64,000 bases of DNA, taken from assembly GCA_016125225.1 (NCBI GenBank), contig WGME01000003.1, positions 124,001 to 188,000 of the forward strand, written 5' to 3'. Each line of letters opens with the position of its first letter. Position 1 is the first letter of the stretch. The position numbers and the translations under genes were made by a program. The DNA is from a bacterium. GTDB taxonomy: Bacteria > Planctomycetota > Planctomycetia > Planctomycetales > Planctomycetaceae. This document shows positions 1-8,474 of this stretch, one piece after another. The notes under the pieces are model-generated. The model searched no databases. It worked only from the letters and a program-made list of their open reading frames with translations, and had not been told where the DNA came from.

Positions 1-168
1 CCGGAATATCCGTTCGCGAAACTGCTTGATCTGTATGTCGGCATCGACTTCAACGGCTGGCTGATGCTCGAAGAAGGCAAGGTTCCCGCCGACCCGGTGG
101 CAGAACTCGCGAAGCAACGCATCCTGTTCGACAAAATGCTGGCGGAAGCCCGCGCGCGGGTCGGGTAG
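1..168 (+). CDS. C-terminal end of a probable sugar phosphate isomerase/epimerase (partial)
   Basis: The reading frame is open from the first base and ends at TAG (166-168), giving 55 residues. The segment FNGWLMLEEGKVPADPV followed by an amphipathic helix (AELAKQRILFDKML) resembles the end of xylose-isomerase-like TIM barrel proteins, in which a last strand with a conserved Glu is followed by a C-terminal helix. Such proteins are very common in planctomycetes. The active site lies upstream of the window, so the assignment rests only on this tail and is tentative. Confidence 0.5.
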   Translation, partial: PEYPFAKLLDLYVGIDFNGWLMLEEGKVPADPVAELAKQRILFDKMLAEARARVG

Positions 169-186
169 CTTCTATAGGCTGGATGC

Positions 187-639
187 ATGCGCAGCATGAC
201 TCGAAGGCTTGTCGTGAAGATGGGCTTGCTCTCCCTCTTCTTTGGTGCCTGCTCGAAGAAGATCACTCCGCCTCAATCCCAATTTCGTGCTGGTCAGTTG
301 TGGGCATTCACACCGCCAAACAAACAGCCTAACGCCAGGCTCACCATTCTTCATGTCGAGGACGGCGGTCAGTATGGCACCATTGTGCATATCGCCATCT
401 CGGGTCTGTCCTATGGGGATGGACAGTCACAAATTCAGCATCTCCCGTTTACTGAGTCGGCCATCGAGCGGAGTGTGACAACACTGGAGCGCGAGACCGG
501 CTCGGTGCCTGACTATACAGAGGGCTATCAACTCTGGCGACAGGCGTTCGATGCGGGCAAGGCTGGGATTTTTACCGGCACCGTTGCAGAGGCTGTGGAC
601 GCAGTAACCGGTACCGATCATGACCACTCTGCCCGTTAG
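187..639 (+). CDS. Hypothetical lipoprotein, 150 aa
   Basis: The N-terminus has basic residues (MRSMTRRLVVK), a short hydrophobic stretch and a lipobox ending FGAC at about residue 22, so the product is probably a lipoprotein anchored in a membrane. The mature part is soluble, with a recurring short beta pattern (QLWAFTPP, ARLTILHVE, GTIVHIAIS) and no motif I recognise. Two starts are possible, ATG at 187 and ATG at 196; neither has a strong ribosome site. It follows the sugar isomerase-like gene by 18 bases and may be co-transcribed with it. Function unknown. Confidence 0.6.
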   Translation: MRSMTRRLVVKMGLLSLFFGACSKKITPPQSQFRAGQLWAFTPPNKQPNARLTILHVEDGGQYGTIVHIAISGLSYGDGQSQIQHLPFTESAIERSVTTLERETGSVPDYTEGYQLWRQAFDAGKAGIFTGTVAEAVDAVTGTDHDHSAR

Positions 640-1032
640 CTCGAACGTCACTCGATCCTGGCGGCACGCCTCAATGTCGATCGTTCTGTGAGCGCAGTGA
701 ACTCACGCTGGGGCCATCGATAGTGGCGTCCGCAACGCTTGTCGGGCTTATCAGGATCGCTGACTGTTGTCTGCGTTGTGAAACGCATGAAACGGTGATC
801 TGTCCTCGATTCGGTCGTCATAACCGGAACGGTCGGCCGCTGGCTACGCATCCTGTGGATTCATCGTACATTTCCAGAAGCCCGCAGACTGGCTGATCCG
901 AAAACTAGGGTCAGTGATGCGAAGGCTCTGCCTGGGAGACTCGCGGAGTCCGCCGGATAAGGTGTTCGGCCGGGCGAGTTCGCGGTCACCTCACGTTCCC
1001 TTTCCGTATGGAAGTCTTAGGAGAAACTCGAA
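640..1032. other. Intergenic region, about 390 bp
   Basis: No convincing gene. A 67-codon minus-strand frame at 648-851 is Arg-rich and lacks a good ribosome site. The right end carries the ribosome site AGGAGA at 1019-1024 for the Cys-rich gene, so its promoter must lie here, but no clear -35/-10 pair stands out. Confidence 0.5.
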
Positions 1033-1518
1033 ATGAAGTTCGCATGGATTACCGCCGCGCTGGTGTGTTTCGCCGGCCTGAACAGCGCTGACGCTGGCCT
1101 GTTCAACAAGAAGAGCTGCTGCTGCACCCCTGAGCCGAGCTGCTGTGCTCCGGCCCCCAGCTGTGCCGCCCCTGCCGCTGCCCCGAGCTGCTGTGCTCCG
1201 GCTGCTGCCCCGACCTGTGCCGCTCCTGCGGCCTGTGCCCCTGCTGCTTGTGCTCCGACCTGTGCCGCTCCCGCCGCTCCGAGCTGCTGTGCTCCGGCCC
1301 CGGCTCCTTGCTGCGATCCTTGCGGCTGCTGCAAGAAGCACAAGAAGTTCTCGCTGAAGGACTGGATGGGCAAGTTCAAGAAGAGCAAGAAGTGCTGTGC
1401 CACCACCTGCTGTGCGCCCGCCGCTCCGACCTGCTGTGCCCCGGCTGCTGCCCCGAGCTGCTGTGCTCCGGCCGCTGCCCCCAGCTGTGCTGCTCCTATG
1501 GCCGCCTGCTGCCACTAA
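1033..1518 (+). CDS. Cys/Ala/Pro-rich exported protein, 161 aa
   Basis: The start ATG is preceded by AGGAGA with an 8-base spacer. Residues 1-21 form a signal peptide (hydrophobic ITAALVCFAGL, cleavage likely after ADA). The mature part is low-complexity: repeats of the type PSCCAPAAAP, with about thirty cysteines, mostly as CC pairs. In the middle sits a basic block of about 28 residues (around DPCGCCKKHKKF and KKSKKCC). Composition suggests a disulfide-crosslinked structural protein outside the cytoplasmic membrane, perhaps in the protein-rich planctomycete wall, or a metal-binding protein; this is inference. It has its own hairpin downstream (1598-1626), so it is probably monocistronic. 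Similar Cys-rich, low-complexity exported proteins are known from planctomycetes, but no function is established. Confidence 0.75.
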   Translation: MKFAWITAALVCFAGLNSADAGLFNKKSCCCTPEPSCCAPAPSCAAPAAAPSCCAPAAAPTCAAPAACAPAACAPTCAAPAAPSCCAPAPAPCCDPCGCCKKHKKFSLKDWMGKFKKSKKCCATTCCAPAAPTCCAPAAAPSCCAPAAAPSCAAPMAACCH

Positions 1519-1597
1519 TTGAGATTGCTTGAGACCCGTCTCCCTGCCTCGGTGATGTTCCATCAACGAGCCCAGAGGAACGGGAACGTGAGACGAC

Positions 1598-1626
1598 GCC
1601 TGGGAGAGCAGCACACTCTCCCAGGC
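1598..1626 (+). terminator. Hairpin after the Cys-rich gene
   Basis: Perfect 11-bp stem (GCCTGGGAGAG / CTCTCCCAGGC) with a 7-base loop, 80 bases after the stop codon at 1518. There is no T-tract, so intrinsic termination is possible but not certain; it could also protect the 3' end of the mRNA. Confidence 0.55.
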
Positions 1627-1765
1627 CTAGTCTCAGCGAAGATCGACAGCGTTGATCATCCGCACCAGAGGTGACGAGTTCCGAAAGGAATCGCCACCTT
1701 TTGGTGTTTCTGGCCTTCAGCGAAATGGATCTCGCGCATCCTCGAATGGACGAAACGGACGACAA

Positions 1766-3532
1766 TCAAAAGCCGTATTCGTTCCACGTCATTTCCGACG
1801 GCACGCGTTGGCAGCGACAACCGGGCAAGGTGGTCGGCATGGCTGAAGGAACCGGTTGCGGCTCAGGAGAGACGGCTCGTGGTGTCACGGCCAGAACTGC
1901 TTGAGCCGCGTTACTGCGGGCTTCTTCCGACATGGCGACGATTTGCGTGGTCGATGTCCCTGGGACTTGGCCGACCATCCGCAACACGGCTCGCTGCACC
2001 TCACCCGCTGGCAGATTACCGACCGCATACTCCACCTGCTCGCCATGTTTATGACGCAGGTTTTCAGGAATGGCCGCGAAGATTTTGACATCGGTCAACG
2101 GGACGTTGCCTGTGTTCTGAACTTCAATGGCGACTTCAGCCAGCCCGTTCACACTCACCTGCCTGGCGTGAGAGACCCGGCACAACAGGGCCGGTTGCGG
2201 TTCAGGAGTGACAGCGGTGGCCGGTGGTGGTGTATAGACCGGTGCTTCTTCCGGTACGACCGGCGGGGCTGCGGGGATCGAGCGACGGGGCGGACGACGA
2301 ATTTCCGGAATCGGTTCGGGTGTCGGTTCCGGCACTGGTGATTCGATCGGAGTCACGGCCGGTTCCATGCGAACAGCCGGCTCGACGGCAATTCGTTCCG
2401 GTTGCTCACTCCGCACATCGACCATCGCCGCTACATAGGCTTCCGCCAGCACCATCGCCGCATGCTCGTGAGCATCGATTCCTTGAGGAACCCAATCAAT
2501 TTCCAGCGATTTCTGACGGCGAGCGCCAAGACGACGTAGTTCCCGGTACAGCGTGCTCTGTTGCACAGAGGCCGGTGGCTCCGCATGCGTTACGAGACCC
2601 AGCGGGTGCATCGGTTCCTGAATTTCGACCCGCCGGATCGTATCATCACCGGTATTTTCGATGGTCAGCTTTGATCGTCCGGCCTGTCCGGCACTGATCT
2701 GCTCTGGAGCATACAGTTCCAGATGCAGCCCCAGATCAGCTCGATTCGGCCAGGCGGTGAAGTCATCGCCATTCAATTCTTCCGAACTGACGACCACCGA
2801 GCGATCACCAACATAGGGTTCCGGAGCAACCACGTCCGCACGTGTGTGGTATTCCATCCAGTCGTCGGACAATAAGGCATCGAACTCCCGCAAGCGGGTC
2901 CCCGTACCGAGTGGCGATTGCGAATGGGCCGTGAGGACTTGGGCGGGGGCCAGCGGATCGATCGGCGTACGTCCGGGGACGATCTGATTGACTGCGACTA
3001 ACAGTGTCGGTTCGCCCGCATCGACGGTCATGGCGGCTGGTTGCGTGGGCCAATCGGGAAACGGATCGTTGTCCAGCGGGGGAGCGAAATCTGGCTCATC
3101 GACTTCCACCGGGACCACGGATGGCCGACGAATGGGCGTGCGGTCTGCCAACTGAATCGCATCGCCGTACCCGAACTCCGCGGGGTAAGGCGGCGCCTTG
3201 AGGGGTACGTCATCCAGACAGAGGCGAGTATCAAGTTCCTGGCTGTCGCTGACGACCGTCACGACCGCTTCCACCAGGGGACGGGGTGAGGTTCGTTGGG
3301 TGGTGCCCGCGAGCAGTTCCTGCGTTAACAGGAAGAACAGCAAGATCGTCAGAACGATGCCGATGCCGCCGCAGATCGCGACGAAAATCCAGGCGGGAGA
3401 ATAAGTCAGCGAGCGCCAGACGCCGATCCAGAAGGCTTCAAAATCGTCGAGAGCCCGTAAGACCCCCACGATGCTGCGCCGAGCCGAATAGGGCAGTTCT
3501 CGCCAGACAATGTTGCGAAGGCGGTGTTGCAC
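1766..3532 (-). CDS. Membrane-anchored protein with two DUF11-like repeat domains, 588 aa
   Basis: I choose the GTG at 3532, which has a strong ribosome site (GGGAGGGG) just upstream. A short cytoplasmic part is followed by one membrane helix (WIFVAICGGIGIVLTILLFF) near residues 50-72. Then come a long acidic, Pro-rich spacer and a beta-rich domain containing KLTIENTGDDTIRRVEI. A Pro/Glu/Ala-rich linker (PEPTPEPIPEIRRPP) leads to a second beta-rich domain containing EVAIEVQNTGNVPLTDVKI. The ENTG/QNTGN segments are typical of DUF11 (CARDB-like) repeats, which form Ig-like modules in extracellular or periplasmic proteins. The protein is therefore probably anchored with its large C-terminal part outside the cytoplasm. 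Partner and role unknown. Confidence 0.65.
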   Translation of the reverse strand: MQHRLRNIVWRELPYSARRSIVGVLRALDDFEAFWIGVWRSLTYSPAWIFVAICGGIGIVLTILLFFLLTQELLAGTTQRTSPRPLVEAVVTVVSDSQELDTRLCLDDVPLKAPPYPAEFGYGDAIQLADRTPIRRPSVVPVEVDEPDFAPPLDNDPFPDWPTQPAAMTVDAGEPTLLVAVNQIVPGRTPIDPLAPAQVLTAHSQSPLGTGTRLREFDALLSDDWMEYHTRADVVAPEPYVGDRSVVVSSEELNGDDFTAWPNRADLGLHLELYAPEQISAGQAGRSKLTIENTGDDTIRRVEIQEPMHPLGLVTHAEPPASVQQSTLYRELRRLGARRQKSLEIDWVPQGIDAHEHAAMVLAEAYVAAMVDVRSEQPERIAVEPAVRMEPAVTPIESPVPEPTPEPIPEIRRPPRRSIPAAPPVVPEEAPVYTPPPATAVTPEPQPALLCRVSHARQVSVNGLAEVAIEVQNTGNVPLTDVKIFAAIPENLRHKHGEQVEYAVGNLPAGEVQRAVLRMVGQVPGTSTTQIVAMSEEARSNAAQAVLAVTPRAVSPEPQPVPSAMPTTLPGCRCQRVPSEMTWNEYGF

Positions 3533-3702
3533 GCCGGCCCCTCCCTGCGCCGGTGACGAAGTGCCATAGCGTTGTGCGCAACTCCCGCGCACGTCCAGTC
3601 GCTACGGAACTTCCCGAGTTCCCCGCAGATTTAGCAGATTTTGCCGAATGGGGAAAGGGGGATTGAGCAAGCCGGGTGATTCCATGCCTTGGAGTCCCTG
3701 AG

Positions 3703-4269
3703 TTACCTGGCAGCCAAAGCCCGTTCCAAGGCTTGCTCCACAGGTTCATCCGACCGCGAGTCCCAGGCAATTTTCCCGTCACGGCCGACGATCCAGACTT
3801 GTGGGATGGCATCGGCTCGCAACCGATCCAGTGGGGCCACGGCTCCGTAAGCTTGCGGCCATGGTATGGCTTCATGCTCGATGAACTTGCGGCTTTCGAA
3901 CAGATATTCCTCATCCATCGATGTCAGACCGAGAAACATAACCCCCTGCGGTGCAAACTTCGCATGCAGTTCCTTCAGTGTCGGAGCCAGTTGTCGGCAC
4001 GGTCCACACCAGAACGCCCAAGCATCGACAAATAGCACCTGGCCCTGCAGTTCATCTGGTGAGGGGGACGCGCCATTGAACCATCCTTGCACCTCCAGAG
4101 CGGGGAACGTCATGCCGATAGTCGAAGCCCCCTCGTACAGCCTTGGTATCGCGCGGGGATGGGTGAGAAACGCCTGTGTCAGCAGCAAAGCCGCCAGGGC
4201 CACGGCGACCATGGCAAGCAGCAACGTCCATTTCGACGATGTTTGTGGGCTTTCGTTCAGTTCGGACAT
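3703..4269 (-). CDS. TlpA-like membrane-anchored thioredoxin-fold protein, 188 aa
   Basis: The start MSELNESP is at 4269. A single N-terminal membrane segment (LLLAMVAVALAALLLTQAF) is followed by a thioredoxin fold of the TlpA/ResA type. The redox motif WCGPC lies within DAWAFWCGPCRQLAPTLKEL, followed by a strand with MFLGLTSMD and the cis-Pro region AIPQVWIVGRDGKI. Proteins of this kind reduce or exchange disulfides outside the cytoplasmic membrane, for example during cytochrome c maturation. Two genes away lies a very Cys-rich exported protein (1033-1518), a conceivable client, but this is only proximity. The gene ends about 170 bases downstream (on its strand) before the DUF11-type gene and may share its transcript. 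Confidence 0.85.
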   Translation of the reverse strand: MSELNESPQTSSKWTLLLAMVAVALAALLLTQAFLTHPRAIPRLYEGASTIGMTFPALEVQGWFNGASPSPDELQGQVLFVDAWAFWCGPCRQLAPTLKELHAKFAPQGVMFLGLTSMDEEYLFESRKFIEHEAIPWPQAYGAVAPLDRLRADAIPQVWIVGRDGKIAWDSRSDEPVEQALERALAAR

Positions 4270-4358
4270 TGCTGATTCCCTCAAGGACCGTGGCTTGGTC
4301 CGCAAACGCTGGCCAGCCGTCTATCGCCTGCCGTTGCTGGTATGCTACATTCTAGGTT

Positions 4359-4750
4359 CGCGGAGCAGGCCAGGCGGTCGCTGCGAGTTCGGGAAGCCGA
4401 ATTTCGGGGAGGAAAGTCCGGGCTCCACAGGGCGCGGTGGTGGGTAACGCCCACCGTCCGTGAGGATAGGGAAAGTGCCACAGAAAACAAACCGCCGTAT
4501 GGGCTTGCCTGTGCGGTAAGGGTGAAAAGGTGCGGTAAGAGCGCACCGCGGTGCGGGTGACCGTGCTGGCAGGGTAAACCCCACCGGGAGCAAGACCAAG
4601 CAGGGGGAATCGCGGCCGTTGGCAACAACAGCCGCGACGGATCGGCCCGATCCGTTCGACCTCCGGGTGTGTCGCTCGAGGTGATGAGCGATCATCATCC
4701 TAGATAAATGACCGCTCTCGACAAAACCCGGCTTATCGGCCTGCTCCGCG
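4359..4750 (+). ncRNA. rnpB: RNase P RNA, bacterial type A
   Basis: The catalytic RNA of RNase P, which removes 5' leaders from pre-tRNAs. The ends form a perfect 13-bp P1 helix: CGCGGAGCAGGCC at 4359-4371 pairs with GGCCTGCTCCGCG at 4738-4750. The universally conserved P4 strand GAGGAAAGTCCGGGCTCCA is present at about 4409-4428, with its 3' partner near 4709-4730 (ATAAATGACCGC...ACAAAACCCGGCT). The L15 loop that binds the tRNA CCA end is present (GGCAGGGTAAACCCC). TTTTA directly follows P1. It lies between the divergent tlpA-like gene and the 3' end of pckA. Confidence 0.97.
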
Positions 4751-4765
4751 TTTTATTGCGATCGA

Positions 4766-6343
4766 TCAACCATCCATGGCCCCCATGTCACCCCCCGACT
4801 GGAAGGTGTCATAGTTCTTCTGGAACGAATCGGCCAGTTTCCGGGCCGTCTCATCGTAAGCCGCGGGGTCTTTCCAGGTCAGCCGGGGTTGCAGCATTTC
4901 ATCGGGCACGCCGGGACACTTCGTCACCACGCTCAAGCCGAAGATCTTTTCCTCAACCGTGGGTGCGGAAGCCAACTGTCCGGAATGGATCGCATCGACA
5001 ATGGCCCGCGTATAGGGCAGCTTCATCCGCTCACCGACTCCCGCAGGTCCGCCGGACCAGCCGGTATTCACCAGCCAGACCTGGGCATTGTGCTTGCGCA
5101 CTTTCTCGGCCAGCAACTCGGCGTATTTGTTCGGATGCCAGACCAGGAAAGGACCGCCGAAGCAGGGCGAGAACGTGGCCTGCGGTTCGTTGACCCCCAT
5201 CTCCGTCCCGGCGACTTTCGCCGTGTAACCATTTACGAAGTGGAACATCGCCTGTTCCGGTGTCAACTTCGAAACCGGAGGCAACACGCCGAAGGCATCG
5301 CATGTCAGGAAAATGACATCGCTGGGATGTCCTGCCACGCAGGGAATTTTCGCGGTCGGCATGTACTCAATCGGGTAGGCCCCGCGTGTGTTCTGCGTGA
5401 TCGAGGCATTGTCGAAATCGACGTGGTGCTTCGCGTTGTCATACACCACGTTTTCGAGCACGGCACCAAACCGTAGCGCCTGGAAGATTTCCGGTTCCCG
5501 CTCGCGCGACAGGTAAATAGCCTTGGCGTAACAGCCCCCTTCGATATTGAAGATGCCGTCGTCGCTCCAGCAGTGCTCATCATCGCCGATGAGCTGCCGC
5601 TTGGGATCGGCCGACAGCGTGGTCTTCCCCGTGCCCGACAGGCCGAACAGCACCGACGATTTTCCGGTTTTGGCATCGCAGGTTGCCGAGCAGTGCATGC
5701 TGAGTACGCCTTGCTTGGGCATCAGATAATTCATGATGGTGAAGATGCCCTTCTTCATCTCACCGGCGTATTCCGTGCCGAGGATGACCACTTCACCAAG
5801 TTCAAACGACACATCGACGCTGGTGGCCGAGGTCATCCCCGAGGTGTAACGATTCGCGGGGAAGCGACCGGCGTTGTAGATCACAAAGTCGGGCTGCCCG
5901 AAACTGGCCAGTTCCTCATCGGTCGGCCGGATCAGCATGTTATGCATGAACAGGGCATGATACGGTCGCGAACAGATGACCCGAATCTTCAGCCGCCGCT
6001 TCGGGTCCCAACCTGCAAAGGCATCGATGACGTACAGCCGCGTGCGGGTGTTGAGGTAATCTTTGGCCCGCTCCCGATTGATCATGAAGGTCATTTCATC
6101 GAGCGGGAAGTTGACCGGCCCCCACCAGACATCGTTCTCTGATGCGGTATGCCGCATCACCCGCTTATCGTTCGGCGAACGCCCTGTTTTCTTGCCAGAG
6201 TAGGCAATGAGAGCCCCGCTATCGGCAATCGTGGTCCCGACATCGAAGCGAATGGCTTCTTCGTAGAGCATCGATGGAGCAGGGTTCCGCACCACATCCT
6301 GGACGGTGATCCCATGTGTGGAAAGATCGAACGCAGCGGTCAT
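4766..6343 (-). CDS. pckA: Phosphoenolpyruvate carboxykinase (ATP), 525 aa
   Basis: Converts oxaloacetate and ATP to phosphoenolpyruvate and CO2, the first committed step of gluconeogenesis. I start at MTAAFDLSTHGI (6343), which matches the family N-terminus and gives the usual length; an in-frame ATG four codons earlier is an alternative. Recognisable parts are the substrate region SGKKTGRSPNDKR, the kinase-1a P-loop GLSGTGKTTLSAD, the metal-binding GDDEHCWSDDGIFNIEGG, and the C-terminal nucleotide-binding region NTGWSGG. Signature residues are all present, so it should be active. It is convergent with rnpB. The nearby mutases (apgM, pgm) fit central sugar metabolism, but they are not in one operon. 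Confidence 0.96.
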   Translation of the reverse strand: MTAAFDLSTHGITVQDVVRNPAPSMLYEEAIRFDVGTTIADSGALIAYSGKKTGRSPNDKRVMRHTASENDVWWGPVNFPLDEMTFMINRERAKDYLNTRTRLYVIDAFAGWDPKRRLKIRVICSRPYHALFMHNMLIRPTDEELASFGQPDFVIYNAGRFPANRYTSGMTSATSVDVSFELGEVVILGTEYAGEMKKGIFTIMNYLMPKQGVLSMHCSATCDAKTGKSSVLFGLSGTGKTTLSADPKRQLIGDDEHCWSDDGIFNIEGGCYAKAIYLSREREPEIFQALRFGAVLENVVYDNAKHHVDFDNASITQNTRGAYPIEYMPTAKIPCVAGHPSDVIFLTCDAFGVLPPVSKLTPEQAMFHFVNGYTAKVAGTEMGVNEPQATFSPCFGGPFLVWHPNKYAELLAEKVRKHNAQVWLVNTGWSGGPAGVGERMKLPYTRAIVDAIHSGQLASAPTVEEKIFGLSVVTKCPGVPDEMLQPRLTWKDPAAYDETARKLADSFQKNYDTFQSGGDMGAMDG

Positions 6344-6489
6344 AGCCTGTACCATCCATAGCAGTGAAGAAAAAAAGAGCGCGGCAGGCTGACATGTTGC
6401 CAACCTGCCGCGCTGGAGTCTAGTGCGGAGCGAGGTATTGCCCAATCGTGAGAAGTTGATTAACGCTGTTTTTTATGTGAAATTGCCGC

Positions 6490-6942
6490 TTAGTTCGCGA
6501 GTGGGATTCCAGCACCTTGACTGCGGGCTCGAGTTGACTTCAAGTCGATCGCTAATGTTCCGGTATCTTTCTTGATGTCGACCTGTACCGGGGCATGATT
6601 AGGCAAGGCAACGGGGTTCATGGGGTCAGTTCCCAGTGTGACCTCATAACTTCCTTCCGGTGCGCCATCCCCCGCGGAATAGGTTGAGAGGGCAAACGAG
6701 CCATCTTGTCCCACGGTAGCATAAGTCGAAGGCTTTGGATCGTTGGGGTTGTTGTCGATCGGGTCGAGTTGTAGAGCCATGTTACCCAGTGGCTTCCCGT
6801 CGAGCGTCAGCGTACCTTTGACGGGATAAACCGGGACACGTGGTTTATCCGACCCTCCGCCACACCCAGAAGCCGTCCAGGAAATTACGCAAGCCAAGCA
6901 AGTCACATAGATACTGACGCGAGGTCGCAATGCCATTTGCAT
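6490..6942 (-). CDS. Small lipoprotein with transthyretin-like (carboxypeptidase regulatory-like) fold, 150 aa
   Basis: A hydrophobic leader ends in a lipobox (TASGCGGGSD), so the protein is probably lipidated. The mature part has the pattern PVKGTLTLDGKPLGNMALQLDP ... VGQDGSFALSTYSAGDGAPEGSYEVTL, the beta-sandwich signature of carboxypeptidase-regulatory-like domains. In planctomycetes such lipoproteins regularly sit just downstream of DUF1559 genes, and here the DUF1559 gene lies 160 bases upstream on the same strand. The two products may act together at the cell surface; their function is not established. Confidence 0.75.
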   Translation of the reverse strand: MQMALRPRVSIYVTCLACVISWTASGCGGGSDKPRVPVYPVKGTLTLDGKPLGNMALQLDPIDNNPNDPKPSTYATVGQDGSFALSTYSAGDGAPEGSYEVTLGTDPMNPVALPNHAPVQVDIKKDTGTLAIDLKSTRARSQGAGIPLAN

Positions 6943-7100
6943 CTCAGAGAGTTCCTAATGATTGGGAATCGGAGGCGCAACAACTCCGGTGTCAATGACT
7001 CGGGAGTGCTCAGCAGAGAGCACTCCCGAGTTCGCAACATCAAATCAGATGGGATAGACCCGCATGATGACGATGTTCATCAATGATGGGCTGATAGCGA

Positions 7101-8177
7101 TTAAAAGTCCCCTGGGGTCAGTTCAAAATTGCCACCATTCATTGTGTGCAGCGAATTCCAGACAGTGCCTTGGGGTGCAACAGCACTACCAGCAGAGCCA
7201 TTCTGGATTGCATGAATATTGTTGCTGGCAAATTTAACGGCACCATCAGCCATGAGAAGGTGGACGCCACCCACGTGAGCACTGGCAGCCCCTTCCCACT
7301 CGGTCATCGGCGGACGGAAGGAGAAGTAGAACGGACCCCAAGCGTATGGAGACGGCTTCCACCAGAACTGACCAGAGGCCGTGAACGTGCTACCGTTGTG
7401 CGTCGTTCCATCCGGAGCCGTCCAGACGCCAATGTTCTGCATCGTTCGAGGATGTTGCTGAGCAGCAATCAACAGCGAACGGAAGACGCGGCTGTTGCCG
7501 CGACGTAAACGACCGCTGCCACCAGTGGGCGGAGCCCCTGCCAGTTCTGCCCCCGAAGCACTCACCTCACCGATCAGCACCGTTTGAGACGTTCCGTCTT
7601 TGATCTTATTAATACCGACGTACTGACCCAGCGAGAATACGCCCGCGTGCTGGTCTTCACGTGACCACCAGTCATACCCACCCGACGCACCATAGCTCGT
7701 GTAACCCATACCTTGCGGCAGGTTCTGATAGTCATCGTCGGACGGACAGACGAAGTTCGGCAACCGCACTGATTGAACCGTTCCACCACCCGGCAATGCC
7801 TGATTCCAAGCCTGCAGACTGGGGTTAATCTGATTAAAGAGCGGTGCCTGATCGACATACGGCAGTATGGAGTAGATCCAACTCAGATGGCGGGCTTGCT
7901 CACCGGTGGGTTGAGCACCAGGTGCAGCACCTGCAGCGACCCACGGTCCACGGATGTAAGACCATGTAGAATCGGCGGGGAAGCGATTAAAATTGTCATG
8001 GTAATTGTGCAGGGCCAGGCCCAATTGCTTCAACTGGTTGCGGCATTGAGTCCGCCGGGCTGCTTCGCGTGCCTGTTGTACCGCAGGTAGCAACAAGGCA
8101 ATCAGGATGGCAATGATTGCAATCACCACCAGCAATTCAATCAGGGTAAATCCGCGCAATCGCTTCCGCTGAGACAT
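7101..8177 (-). CDS. DUF1559 domain protein with type IV prepilin-like N-terminus, 358 aa
   Basis: The N-terminus RGFTLIELLVVIAIIAILIALLLP is a class III signal: prepilin peptidase would cut after Gly and methylate Phe, leaving the hydrophobic helix as anchor. It runs on into QQAREAARRTQCRNQLKQLGLALHNYHD, the typical start of DUF1559. The C-terminal end has the second DUF1559 hallmark, HVGGVHLLMADGAVKF (the H-x9-DG region). These pseudopilin-like proteins are hugely expanded in planctomycetes and are thought to form surface fibres or take part in macromolecule uptake; no firm function is known. Start ATG at 8177 with GAGAAGA upstream. It precedes the lipoprotein gene at 6490-6942. Confidence 0.92.
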   Translation of the reverse strand: MSQRKRLRGFTLIELLVVIAIIAILIALLLPAVQQAREAARRTQCRNQLKQLGLALHNYHDNFNRFPADSTWSYIRGPWVAAGAAPGAQPTGEQARHLSWIYSILPYVDQAPLFNQINPSLQAWNQALPGGGTVQSVRLPNFVCPSDDDYQNLPQGMGYTSYGASGGYDWWSREDQHAGVFSLGQYVGINKIKDGTSQTVLIGEVSASGAELAGAPPTGGSGRLRRGNSRVFRSLLIAAQQHPRTMQNIGVWTAPDGTTHNGSTFTASGQFWWKPSPYAWGPFYFSFRPPMTEWEGAASAHVGGVHLLMADGAVKFASNNIHAIQNGSAGSAVAPQGTVWNSLHTMNGGNFELTPGDF

Positions 8178-8410
8178 GCTGTCTTCTCGCTTTCGCCAAA
8201 CAAGAAATGAACGGCCCGCAACGCACGTGCATGTTGCAGGAAAAAGACTTGGTGAAATGAGATCGTTCGAGATCCGAAACCGTGAGACGAGTTGTCAGTT
8301 CAAGATATGAACAGCGAACCAGTTGATATCACGATTAAGCACTAGACGCGGTAATAAGTCAAGAAGGTTCCCCAAAAAACTTGGTGACTCTTCTAATCCT
8401 GTATTTAATG

Positions 8411-8445
8411 ATAGAAACCCCTAAGCACAGCCTAGGGGTTTCTAT
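8411..8445 (-). terminator. Strong hairpin between the DUF1559 promoter region and the phosphoglycerate mutase 3' end
   Basis: Perfect 13-bp stem (ATAGAAACCCCTA / TAGGGGTTTCTAT) with a 9-base loop, 30 bases downstream of the minus-strand stop at 8475. T-rich bases follow on the minus strand within and after the stem. It is well placed as the intrinsic terminator of the phosphoglycerate mutase gene and would insulate the DUF1559 gene that follows. Confidence 0.75.
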
Positions 8446-8474
8446 GTATTCAGATGGAGGTCCGCTCTCGCAGA

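Noticed and set aside
648-851. 67-codon minus-strand frame
   Set aside because: Arg-rich, no ribosome site, no similarity to any known family that I can see.
991-1614. Minus-strand 207-codon frame rich in Thr, Ala, Gly and Arg opposite the Cys-rich gene
   Set aside because: It is the antisense of the GC-rich repeat codons. The plus strand has a signal peptide and a good ribosome site; the minus frame has neither.
6344-6445. 34-residue N-terminal extension of PEP carboxykinase
   Set aside because: Not similar to the family; the internal ATG at 6343 gives the standard N-terminus.
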